Below, piece after piece: positions 42,707-50,663 of a stretch of 64,000 bases of DNA. The notes beneath the pieces are model-generated. The model saw nothing but the letters and a program-made list of their open reading frames with translations. It was not told where the DNA came from and did not search any database. The number at the start of each line of letters is the position of its first letter. The stretch's first letter is position 1. Source of the DNA: Nocardia sp. NRRL S-836 (GTDB lineage: Bacteria; Actinomycetota; Actinomycetes; Mycobacteriales; Pseudonocardiaceae); the NCBI RefSeq assembly GCF_001279525.1, contig NZ_LGDY01000091.1, positions 62,001 to 126,000 of the forward strand, in the 5' to 3' direction. Position numbers and translations under genes: made by a program.

Positions 42707-43833
42707 CGTTCCCCCTTCAGCAGGCAGGCGAACTCCGCGATCACGTCCGGAGGTAGCACGCCCAAGGTTGCGTTGGTTCCCCACAGGTCCCCGTCGACGT
42801 CGTCCAGCCACAGGTCGCCGTCCGCGAGGGCCAGCATCTGCGCCAGCGGCGCCGAGACCGCGTGGTGCCGTGCCGCGCCTGTCGTCCACTTGCGGTACGA
42901 ATGCCTGGCGTACAGACCGATCACCTCGGGGCCGCCCCCGTCCGCCCCGGCGGTCAGCGCGGCGAGGTGGGTGAGCCCGGTGTCGTTGCCGATGACCAGC
43001 TCCGCGCCGGCGAACACCTCCACGCAGTCCGCGGCGTCGATCCCCGCCAGCACCACCGGCTCGGCCACACCCGCGAACGCGGCGCGCGCTTCGGCCACGT
43101 ACCGCCGGTCGACGATGACGGTGATCTCCAGGTCGGTGCCGGCTCGCTCGGCGATGGCCGCGCCGATCGCCGCGAACCCCCGGTACCCGTACTGCTTCAC
43201 GTCGTGGGAACTGGTCGTCGCCACGAACACGACGTGCCGGGGCCGGACGGTGGCGGCAGCCGAGAAGGTGGGCGCGGGCGCGTGGTCGTGCCGCAGCCGG
43301 ACACCGAGGGCCTGCTCGACCTGCAGGTAGTAGCGCATGGGCAGGGCCGAGTGCACCACCACGTCCTGGTCGTCGTGATCGAGCCACAGCGGCGCGTGCG
43401 GGGGCGGTCCGCTCTCGCCCGGCAGGCGCAGCCGCAGCGGAGGTCCCGCGATCACCCGGACCGGATCGCCGGTCCGGGTGGACACCGAGGCGGGGCCGTC
43501 GTGGTGGACCACGTCGACAGGCAGTGAACACCGCCGCATGAGCCCGGACCGCCGCCCCCGGTAGACGAGGTCGTGGTCGCCCGTCTCGGCGAGCGCCTGC
43601 GCCGCCGCGAGACCGAGGAGGAAGTCGCCGAGGTAGTCCTGCTGCCAGCCGCTGAACTCCAGCGACCACCCCGCGGTGCGGACCTGGTCGAGCAACGGGG
43701 TGGGGCCGGGTGGCCCTTCCCCCCGTGCCCGCCGGTACGGCAGCCGACGGCCGAGCGGAGCGGCTTCGCGGGGCAGCCGGACCGGTCCGCCGCGGGAGCA
43801 GAGCACCGGCACCACCTGCCAGCCGGTCAGCAC
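42685..43833 (-). CDS. Glycosyltransferase family 9 (heptosyltransferase-like)
   Basis: 382 residues from GTG 43833, which overlaps the DUF4254 gene by 7 bp. The C-terminal Rossmann half has the GT9 signature VIGNDTGLTHLAALTAGADG, preceded by LEITVIVDRRYVAEARAAFA; the N-terminal half has GWQQDYLGDFLLGLAAAQAL. ADP-heptose:LPS transferases are the model family, but Gram-positive members of this form occur in biosynthetic loci with DUF4254. Donor and acceptor are unknown. Confidence 0.8.
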   Translation of the reverse strand: MLTGWQVVPVLCSRGGPVRLPREAAPLGRRLPYRRARGEGPPGPTPLLDQVRTAGWSLEFSGWQQDYLGDFLLGLAAAQALAETGDHDLVYRGRRSGLMRRCSLPVDVVHHDGPASVSTRTGDPVRVIAGPPLRLRLPGESGPPPHAPLWLDHDDQDVVVHSALPMRYYLQVEQALGVRLRHDHAPAPTFSAAATVRPRHVVFVATTSSHDVKQYGYRGFAAIGAAIAERAGTDLEITVIVDRRYVAEARAAFAGVAEPVVLAGIDAADCVEVFAGAELVIGNDTGLTHLAALTAGADGGGPEVIGLYARHSYRKWTTGAARHHAVSAPLAQMLALADGDLWLDDVDGDLWGTNATLGVLPPDVIAEFACLLKGERCSGTRR

Positions 43834-44360
43834 GAGTTCCCGTACGCCTTCAGGACCCGCCACGCCGGCACCCGGCGCGTCCCGGCGGCGAGTTCGTGGA
43901 CGAGGTCGTCGTAGGCGTGCGCCAGCTCGTCGAGCTGCTGCTCGGCGAGGAGCTGGCGGGCGTGGCCCGGCCGGGAAGCGCGGAACACCTCGGCCCTGAT
44001 GAACGCGATGGTCAGGCGGTCCACCACCGAACCGAGGGTCTCGGTGTGCATCGGCGTGACGTCGGCCGGTGGCGGCACGTGCCCGGCGACCAGGTCGTCG
44101 ACGTCCTCGACCAGGGGCACCCTGGCGGCGTTCATCGCGTCGATCTTGCGCTTGAGCGCGGCCACCACGCCGTCGTCGCCGTAGCAACGCCGCACCTCGT
44201 CCTCGCTGTGCCACTGTTCGCGGTGATGCCGCAGCAACCGGTGCGCGCACTCGAGGAAACGCGAGCTCGTGCTGTCGGCGGGCACCGAGCCCGATCCCAG
44301 CGATGCCAGCAGTTCCGCGCCGGTGGGAATGCGCCACCCGCCATCCGTTCCGTCCCGCAT
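43827..44360 (-). CDS. DUF4254 domain protein, first gene of the GT9 operon
   Basis: 177 residues, mostly helical. HHREQWHSEDEVRRCYGDDG, VVAALKRKIDAMNAARVPLV and TETLGSVVDRLTIAFIRAEV match the DUF4254 pattern (KRxIDxLNxxRxDLIExID ... ETPGSLIDRLS). DUF4254 proteins accompany family 9 glycosyltransferases in several phyla, but their role is not established. ATG 44360 has GGAGGAGG 10 nt upstream. A SARP-type box and -10 lie 32-64 bp upstream of the start. Confidence 0.78.
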   Translation of the reverse strand: MRDGTDGGWRIPTGAELLASLGSGSVPADSTSSRFLECAHRLLRHHREQWHSEDEVRRCYGDDGVVAALKRKIDAMNAARVPLVEDVDDLVAGHVPPPADVTPMHTETLGSVVDRLTIAFIRAEVFRASRPGHARQLLAEQQLDELAHAYDDLVHELAAGTRRVPAWRVLKAYGNSC

Positions 44361-44391
44361 CGGGCCTCGACCTCCTCCGCCTCAACGAAGG

Positions 44392-44424
44392 AGTGTGGTG
44401 AGACGCCCTACACGCCGCCTACAT
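44392..44424 (-). promoter_or_regulatory. SARP-type promoter of the DUF4254/GT9 operon
   Basis: On the minus strand ATGTAGG (44424-44418) and GTGTAGG (44413-44407) are 11 bp apart. Nine bases after the second is CACACT (44397-44392), an NANNNT -10. The heptamer, the 11-bp period and the 9-nt gap are the same as in the boxes at 25.5 and 32.8 kb. Confidence 0.68.
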
Positions 44425-44451
44425 AGCAGGCGAATCGAAACGGCGGCCCGC

Positions 44452-46938
44452 TCAGAGCCGGCCCACGTCCGTGATCGTCAGCGCCGCCTCGCCCCGCTCG
44501 TCGGACTCCGCGAGGTCGACCTCGGCGTTGAAGCCCCAGTCCTTGTCGCCGGCCGGGTCCTCGAAGATCTGCCGGCACACCCACCGCTGCGGCTCGACGT
44601 TGATGATCAGGAACGCCGGTCCGCGCGCGTTCGGGCCGGTGCCGATGTCCGAGTGGTCCTCGAAGTACGGCTCCAGCGCGTCCATCCACGCCTTGGCGGT
44701 CCAGCCCGACTCGTGGTCCAGCTCGCCCAGGGAGTACCAGTCGCGGCGGGCGGCGAGCTCGACGCGGCGGAACAGGGCGTTGCGGACCAGGACGCGGAAC
44801 GCGCGGGTGTTGCGGGTGACGGCGGGCGGCTGGTCCACGCGGACCTCCTGCACCGAGCCGTCGGGGTTGGTGAGCTTCTCCCACTCGTCGATCAGCGACG
44901 AGTCGACCTGGCGCACCAGCTCGCCCAGCCACGAGATCAGGTCCTGCAGCTCCTCGGTCTTCGCCTCTTCCGGCACGGTCTGCGACAGCGCCTTGTAGCC
45001 GTCGGCCAGGTACCGCAGGACCAGGCCCTCCGAGCGCGCCAGGCCGTAGAACGAGACGTACTCGGTGAACGTCATCGCGCGTTCGTACATGTCGCGCACG
45101 ACGGACTTGGGCGACAGGTGGTAGTCGCCGACCCACGGGTGGCCGCGGCGGTAGGTGAAGAACGCCGCCTCCAGCAGCTCCTGCAGCGGCTTGGGGTAGG
45201 TGACCTCCTCCAGCAGCTCCATCCGCTCGTCGTACTCGATGCCCTCGGCCTTCATCGCGCCGATGGCCTCGCCGCGGGCCTTGTGCTCCTGCGCGCCCAG
45301 GATCTGCCTCGGGTCGTCCAGGGTGGACTCGATCACCGACAGCACGTCCAGCGCGTAGCCGGGGGCCTCGCGGTCGAGCAGCTCGATCGCGGCCAGCGCG
45401 AACGGCGACAGCGGCTGGTTCAGCGCGAAGTTGAACTGCAGGTCCACGGTCAGCCGGAAGTCGTCGTCGTCGCGTTCCACGACACCCGCGGCGACCAGCG
45501 CGCGGTACATCGCGAGCGCGCGGCGGATGTGCCGCAGCTGCTTGGGACGGTCCTCGTGGTTGTCCTCCAGCAGGTGCCGCATCGCCGCGAACGCGCCGCC
45601 GCCGGGGCGGCCGATGACGTTCAGCAGCATCGCGTGCGAGACCTGGAACGACGAGGTCAGCGGCTCGGGCTCGGCGCCGACGAGCCGTTCGAAGGTCGTC
45701 TCGCTCCACGACACGAACCCGTCCGGCGCCTTCTTGCGCACGACCTTGCGGCGCTTCTTCGGGTCGTCGCCGGCCTTGAGCAACGCCTTGCGGTTCTCGA
45801 CCTCGTGCTCGGGCGCCTGCACCACGACGGTGCCGACGGTGTCGTAGCCCGCGCGCCCGGCCCGGCCGGCGATCTGGTGGAACTCCCGCGCCTTGAGGAT
45901 GCGGGTGCGGGTGCCGTCGTACTTCGACAGGGCGGTGAACACGACGGTGCGGATCGGCACGTTGATGCCGACGCCGAGCGTGTCCGTGCCGCAGATGACC
46001 TTGAGCAGACCGGCCTGCGCGAGCTGTTCGACCAGGCGGCGGTACTTGGGCAGCATGCCCGCGTGGTGCACGCCGATGCCGTGCCGCACCAGCCGCGACA
46101 GCGTCTTGCCGAAGCCGGAGGAGAAGCGGAAGTTGCCGATCAGGGCGGCGATCGCTTCCTTCTCCTGCTTGGTGGCGACGTTGACGCTCATCAGCGACTG
46201 CGCCCGCTCCAGCGCGGCGGCCTGGGTGAAGTGCACGACGTAGATCGGCGCCTCGCGGCCGTGCAGCAGGTCCTCGATCGTCTCGTGCAACGGCGTGAGG
46301 ACGTACTGGAAGTTCAGCGGCACCGGGCGCTGCGCCGAGCGGACCACGGCGGTCGGGCGGCCGGTGCGGCGGGTCAGGTCCTTCTCGAAGAACGTGACGT
46401 CGCCCAGCGTCGCCGACATCAGCAGGAACTGGGCCTGCGGCAGCTCGATCAGCGGCACCTGCCACGCCCAGCCGCGGTCGGGCTCGGAGTAGAAGTGGAA
46501 CTCGTCCATCACGACCTGGCCGACGTCGGCCTGGACGCCGTCGCGCAGCGCGATGTTGGCGAGGATCTCCGCGGTGCAGCAGATGATCGGCGCCTGGTCG
46601 TTCACCGAGGCGTCGCCGGTCATCATGCCGACGTTCTCCGGCCCGAACACCTCGCACAGCGCGAAGAACTTCTCCGAGACCAGGGCCTTGATCGGCGCGG
46701 TGTAGAAGCTGCGCTGGTTGCCGGCCATGGCGACCAGGTGGGCCCCGATGGCCACGAGGCTCTTGCCCGACCCGGTCGGTGTGCTCAGGATGACGTTCGC
46801 CCCCGAGACGAGCTCGATGACCGCCTCCTCCTGCGCTGGGTACAGCGCGAGGCCGCGTTCGGCGGCCCACCCGGAGAAGGTGTCGAACAGTTCGTCTTCG
46901 TCGGCGATCGAGGTGAGCCGGTCGGTGAGTGCAGTCAT
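44452..46938 (-). CDS. DEAD/DEAH-box helicase with DUF3516 domain
   Basis: 828 residues. Walker A STPTGSGKSLVA near residue 53, DEAH variant MDEFHFYSE, SAT motif (LLMSATLGDV), and the C-terminal helicase half with QIAGRAGRAGYDTVG; the remaining 350 residues are the DUF3516 domain (LFRRVELAARRDWYSLGELD near the end). Actinobacterial-specific relatives of Ski2-type RNA helicases; a role in RNA turnover or ribosome maintenance is likely but the substrate is not known. Downstream of the glutamine-synthetase-like gene by 10 bp. Confidence 0.88.
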   Translation of the reverse strand: MTALTDRLTSIADEDELFDTFSGWAAERGLALYPAQEEAVIELVSGANVILSTPTGSGKSLVAIGAHLVAMAGNQRSFYTAPIKALVSEKFFALCEVFGPENVGMMTGDASVNDQAPIICCTAEILANIALRDGVQADVGQVVMDEFHFYSEPDRGWAWQVPLIELPQAQFLLMSATLGDVTFFEKDLTRRTGRPTAVVRSAQRPVPLNFQYVLTPLHETIEDLLHGREAPIYVVHFTQAAALERAQSLMSVNVATKQEKEAIAALIGNFRFSSGFGKTLSRLVRHGIGVHHAGMLPKYRRLVEQLAQAGLLKVICGTDTLGVGINVPIRTVVFTALSKYDGTRTRILKAREFHQIAGRAGRAGYDTVGTVVVQAPEHEVENRKALLKAGDDPKKRRKVVRKKAPDGFVSWSETTFERLVGAEPEPLTSSFQVSHAMLLNVIGRPGGGAFAAMRHLLEDNHEDRPKQLRHIRRALAMYRALVAAGVVERDDDDFRLTVDLQFNFALNQPLSPFALAAIELLDREAPGYALDVLSVIESTLDDPRQILGAQEHKARGEAIGAMKAEGIEYDERMELLEEVTYPKPLQELLEAAFFTYRRGHPWVGDYHLSPKSVVRDMYERAMTFTEYVSFYGLARSEGLVLRYLADGYKALSQTVPEEAKTEELQDLISWLGELVRQVDSSLIDEWEKLTNPDGSVQEVRVDQPPAVTRNTRAFRVLVRNALFRRVELAARRDWYSLGELDHESGWTAKAWMDALEPYFEDHSDIGTGPNARGPAFLIINVEPQRWVCRQIFEDPAGDKDWGFNAEVDLAESDERGEAALTITDVGRL

Positions 46939-46948
46939 CGCGGGTGAA

Positions 46949-48298
46949 CTATAGGTGGTACGCGTACTCGGTGAACTCCCAGTCGGTCACGAACCGCTGG
47001 AAACGGGCCACCTCCTCCCACTTGAAGTCCACATAGGACCGCACGAAGTCCTTGCCCAGCACCTCGACCATCGCCGTGTCCTCCTCCAGGTAGGCGAGGG
47101 CGTCCGGCAGCGTCGCGGGCAGCGTGGGGGCCTTGGACGGGTCGTAGCCGTAGCCCGCCGAGGGCCGCGGCGGGTCGATCCGGTCGCGAATGCCCAGGTA
47201 GGTGGCGGCGATGAGACCGGCGATGGCCAGGTACGGGTTCGCGCTCGCGTCACCGAGCCGCAGCTCCAGGCGGGTGGTCTCGCCGCGCTCGGCCGGCACC
47301 CGCAGCATCGCGCTGCGGTTGTCCAGGCCCCAGTCGATCAGCCACGGCGCGAGCGAGTCGGGACCGAACCGCTTGTAGGAGTTGACCGTCGGGTTGAGCA
47401 GCGCGGCCAGCGCCGGGGCGTGGGTCAGGATGCCGCCGATCGCCCAGCGCGCCTCGTCCGACAGGCCGTGCGAGGTGCCCGCCGCCTGGAACGCGTTGCG
47501 GCCGTCCTCCTCGTGGCAGGACAGGTGCAGGTGGAAACCGGAGCCGCCGCCGTCGTTGAACGGTTTGGCCATGAACGTCGCGAGCCGGCCCTCGCGCCGG
47601 GCGAGCTCCTTCACCGAGGTCTTGAAGCGGAACGCCCGGTCGGCCGCGTCCATCGCGGGGGAGTGCACCAGGTTGATCTCGAACTGGCCGCCGGCGTACT
47701 CGTGGTTGCCGCCGGTGGTCTGCAGACCGGCCGAGCTCAATGTTCGAAGAGTTCTCAACAGATGACCGTCTGAGTCGCCACGCCGCCCGGTCGCGTAGAC
47801 GTTGCCCGGCTCGTCGCAATATGGCCGCCACCCGTTCGGGCGATCTTCGTCGGGCTCGCACAGAAAATATTCCAACTCGGGTCCGATGACCGGCGACAGC
47901 CCGGTGGTGCCGAATACTTCCAACGCCCGCCGGAGCACCTGCCGGGGCGACTCGTCGACGGGTCTTTCGTCGGCCGGGCTCACCGCGTCGCCGATGCACC
48001 ACGCCACCCCCGGTTCCCAGGGGATCGGCAGCAGCGTGTCGAGGTCGGGCACCACGATCACGTCGGGCAGCCCGGCGTCGAGGACCCCGCCGTTCTCGGT
48101 GGTCTTGCCACCGGGGGTGGTGCTGTAAACGGCCCGGCAGAACGACAGGCCGCGCTGCGTCACCGCAGGTAGATGTTCCACGAGGACGTCGCGGCCCCGG
48201 TCGGTGCCGAGCAGGTCGGGGAAGACCACGCGCACCACGTCGATGCCGTCCTCGCCGAGTCTCGCCGCGAGCTCCCGTGTCACCTGTTCACCGACCAC
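46949..48298 (-). CDS. Glutamine-synthetase-family ligase (GlnA3/GlnA4-like)
   Basis: 449 residues. The catalytic core is present: ELEYFLCEP (metal site), TGGNHEYAGGQFEINL, KPFNDGGGSGFHLHLSC (ATP/ammonia loop) and RLELRLGDASANPYLAIAGL. The adenylylation-site region of true GlnA is not evident, so it fits the gamma-glutamylation enzymes of amines or polyamines (PuuA/GlnA3/GlnA4 type) found in actinomycetes. Substrate not predictable. Codons around residues 135-187 (47739-47900) are unusually AT-rich. Divergent from a MarR regulator. Confidence 0.85.
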   Translation of the reverse strand: MVGEQVTRELAARLGEDGIDVVRVVFPDLLGTDRGRDVLVEHLPAVTQRGLSFCRAVYSTTPGGKTTENGGVLDAGLPDVIVVPDLDTLLPIPWEPGVAWCIGDAVSPADERPVDESPRQVLRRALEVFGTTGLSPVIGPELEYFLCEPDEDRPNGWRPYCDEPGNVYATGRRGDSDGHLLRTLRTLSSAGLQTTGGNHEYAGGQFEINLVHSPAMDAADRAFRFKTSVKELARREGRLATFMAKPFNDGGGSGFHLHLSCHEEDGRNAFQAAGTSHGLSDEARWAIGGILTHAPALAALLNPTVNSYKRFGPDSLAPWLIDWGLDNRSAMLRVPAERGETTRLELRLGDASANPYLAIAGLIAATYLGIRDRIDPPRPSAGYGYDPSKAPTLPATLPDALAYLEEDTAMVEVLGKDFVRSYVDFKWEEVARFQRFVTDWEFTEYAYHL

Positions 48299-48609
48299 GT
48301 CGAACTACCTTTCCGGCACAGTGTGTCGCTGGAGCGGAGGGGATAACGTTGAGGCACAAACGCTATCTACCGTCCGTGGAGCAAAGACCGTCATTGGTCT
48401 CAGCAGGGGGCTCCACACTCATCGTCCACCACGGGGCAACAGTCCGTAACTGGACGGGTGACGACGGTCACGAGATCATGCACGATGTGGCATGGTGATC
48501 ACAGTGCGAGAAGACTCGCACCGGATCGAAACCACCAGGTCGAAGACATACTTCGGAACCGCAAGTATTGTGCCGGGAACACCTGAGCTCGAGCACGGGA
48601 GACTTTCAG
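48299..48609. other. Divergent control region between GS-like and MarR genes
   Basis: 311 bp, much poorer in GC than its surroundings. TAGCGT-like -10 sequence on the minus strand (rc of ACGCTA around 48371-48376) could serve the GS-like gene. The plus strand has several AT-rich -10 candidates (TATTGT near 48566) before the MarR start. No gene is convincing here. The MarR protein would be expected to bind within it. Confidence 0.45.
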
Positions 48610-49185
48610 TTGTCTGGTCACCACACGATTGCCGAGACCGAGAAGGCCGTCCAGGCCAAGCTCGGTGCGGTGCCGCTGCATCGCGAGCAGATGGCGGCGG
48701 TGTCGAACATCCACCGCGCCGCGACCGCGATCCGCCAGCACCTCGAGAACTCGGTGCTGCGCACCAGCGATCTGACCTGGACCGGCTTCGTCGTGCTCTG
48801 GGTCGTGTGGATCTGGGGCGAGATGGAGACGCGCTACGTCGCGGAAGAGGCCGGCATCTCCAAGGGCACCCTGACCGGCGTCGCCAAGACGCTGCAGTCG
48901 CGGGGCCTGCTGGAGCGCCTCGGCCACCCGACCGACGGGCGCCTCGCGGTCCTGCGTCTCACCCCTGAGGGTGAAGAACTGATGGCGGTCCTCTTCCCCA
49001 AGTTCAACGAGGAGGAGGTGTTCGTCTCGGACCCGCTGGAGTCCTCGGAGGCGCAGTCGCTGGCCGAGATGCTGCGCCGCATGGTGACGCACCTCGAGGC
49101 CAACGGCGAGCAGCGCCGCCTCGACCTGCGCGGGGACACGCCGCTGCCGCCCCGGCGCTCCGGGCGCCGCGCGAAGCACGGCTGA
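48610..49185 (+). CDS. MarR-family transcriptional regulator
   Basis: 191 residues from TTG 48610, chosen over TTG 48568 because CGGGAGA (48596-48602) lies 7 nt upstream. The winged helix is RYVAEEAGISKGTLTGVAKT followed by the wing HPTDGRLAVLRLTPEGEELM; an N-terminal helical extension and a basic tail flank it. It is divergent from the glutamine-synthetase-like gene and probably regulates it in response to a small ligand. Confidence 0.85.
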   Translation: MSGHHTIAETEKAVQAKLGAVPLHREQMAAVSNIHRAATAIRQHLENSVLRTSDLTWTGFVVLWVVWIWGEMETRYVAEEAGISKGTLTGVAKTLQSRGLLERLGHPTDGRLAVLRLTPEGEELMAVLFPKFNEEEVFVSDPLESSEAQSLAEMLRRMVTHLEANGEQRRLDLRGDTPLPPRRSGRRAKHG

Positions 49186-49199
49186 TCCCGACACCGGCG

Positions 49200-49230
49200 A
49201 TGGGCGACTCACCGGGGGTGAGTCGCCCAT
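49200..49230. terminator. Bidirectional terminator
   Basis: ATGGGCGACTCACC (49200-49213) pairs perfectly with 49217-49230 around a GGG loop (14-bp stem), 15 bp after the MarR stop and before the convergent decarboxylase gene. Confidence 0.8.
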
Positions 49231-49271
49231 TTCGGCGTTGAACCGCCGTCCGGCCGACCCTGTGACCAGGC

Positions 49272-50633
49272 CTACAGCAGGCTGAGGACGCGGGCGTGCA
49301 GGGTGTCGAGGTACTCCTCGGACTCCGGCTTCATCAGCACGCTGCGCAGCACCCGAGCCCCGTCCGCGTCGGCCGCCACCCCGGGATGACGTGCGGCGAA
49401 CGCCTCCTTCGACGCCCGTGCCACGCTCAGGAACACCGGGTCGACGGCGGCGTTCATCCCCGTCTGCATCACCCGCTGCGCCGCGCTGTCCACAGCCGAC
49501 AGCGTCAACGGGTCCGTCCGCGGGAAGTACGTGACGATGTCCAGCTCGGGCTCCTGGTAGAGCTCCAGCCGCTCGGACTCCCTGATCAGCCCCGCCCACC
49601 GCACCGCCGCCCGCCGTCCCGCCGCCAGGACCTCTCCCAGACCGGCGCGGGTCAGCGGGAGCAGCTTCAGCGTCAGCCACAGCCCCGCGGCGGCGGCACC
49701 GGCTCGTGAGCACTCCAGGCTGATCTCGCCGAGGTGCATCTCGTCCGAGGTGAAGTAGGTGTAGGGCGAGTCGTGCAGGTAGAAGCGGCCCACGGCCGGG
49801 TCGCGGAACAGGACCGCGCCGCAGCCGTACGGCTGGAGACCGTGCTTGTGCGGGTCGACCACCACGGAGTCGCACGAGGCGATGGCCTCCCACGGCTCAG
49901 GCGCGAGGTCCGTGCCCGCGAGCAACGTGAAGAAGCCGCCGTAGGCACCGTCCACATGCACCCGCACGTCGTAGCGGCGTGCGACGTCCACCACGAGATG
50001 CACCGGTTCGATGGCACCCAAAGCGGTGGTTCCCGGCGTCACCACGACCGTTCCGACCTTGCCGCCGCGCAGGAGCCCCTCCAGGGCGTCCGGATCCATG
50101 CGCCCGCGACCGTCCACAGGCACCGGAAAACCCTCGACACCGAGCACGCCGCACATCCGCGAGTGCGTGTAGTGCGCCTCGGAGGAGTACGCGATGCCAC
50201 GGCCGGGATGCAGCGAACGGGCGACGAACAACGCCTCCAGGTTGGCGATCGTGCCGCTGGAGGTGAGGTGGCCCAGGTGCTGCTCGCCGTAGCCGAACAT
50301 GCCCGCGAGCGCCGAGACGACCTCGCGTTCCATGGCGGCGGTCGCGGGGCCGCCGTCCAGCGCGTGGTTGTTCGGGTTGATCAGCATCGCCGACAGGTAG
50401 CCCACGACCGCGGCCGGGTGCGGCGGCTTGAGCATCTGGCCCGCGTAGCGCGGGTGGAAGAACGGGTAGTTGTCGCGCAGCCGGTCCTGCAGCTCCGCCA
50501 GCGCCGAGCCGAACAGCGCCGGGTCGACCTGGAGGGACGGGTGGGGTGTGAAGGTGCCGTAGTCGGCGGTCCACTTCTCGTGGTTGGCCAGCGCCTCGTT
50601 GAGCCAGTGCTGAAGATCCACCGCACACCCCAC
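49272..50633 (-). CDS. Group II PLP-dependent decarboxylase
   Basis: 453 residues. LTSSGTIANLEALFVARSLH and DGAYGGFFTLLAG are cofactor-binding blocks and VVDPHKHGLQPYGCGAVLF carries the PLP-binding Lys about residue 250. Length and motifs fit aromatic-L-amino-acid, glutamate or diaminobutyrate decarboxylases; the substrate is not clear. GTG 50633 or GTG 50621 may be the start; the second has a G-rich sequence at ribosome-binding distance. It follows the GH95-like gene on the same strand. Confidence 0.87.
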   Translation of the reverse strand: MGCAVDLQHWLNEALANHEKWTADYGTFTPHPSLQVDPALFGSALAELQDRLRDNYPFFHPRYAGQMLKPPHPAAVVGYLSAMLINPNNHALDGGPATAAMEREVVSALAGMFGYGEQHLGHLTSSGTIANLEALFVARSLHPGRGIAYSSEAHYTHSRMCGVLGVEGFPVPVDGRGRMDPDALEGLLRGGKVGTVVVTPGTTALGAIEPVHLVVDVARRYDVRVHVDGAYGGFFTLLAGTDLAPEPWEAIASCDSVVVDPHKHGLQPYGCGAVLFRDPAVGRFYLHDSPYTYFTSDEMHLGEISLECSRAGAAAAGLWLTLKLLPLTRAGLGEVLAAGRRAAVRWAGLIRESERLELYQEPELDIVTYFPRTDPLTLSAVDSAAQRVMQTGMNAAVDPVFLSVARASKEAFAARHPGVAADADGARVLRSVLMKPESEEYLDTLHARVLSLL

Positions 50634-50663
50634 CCGTCCGATCTGGTCGTTCGAATTCGGACG

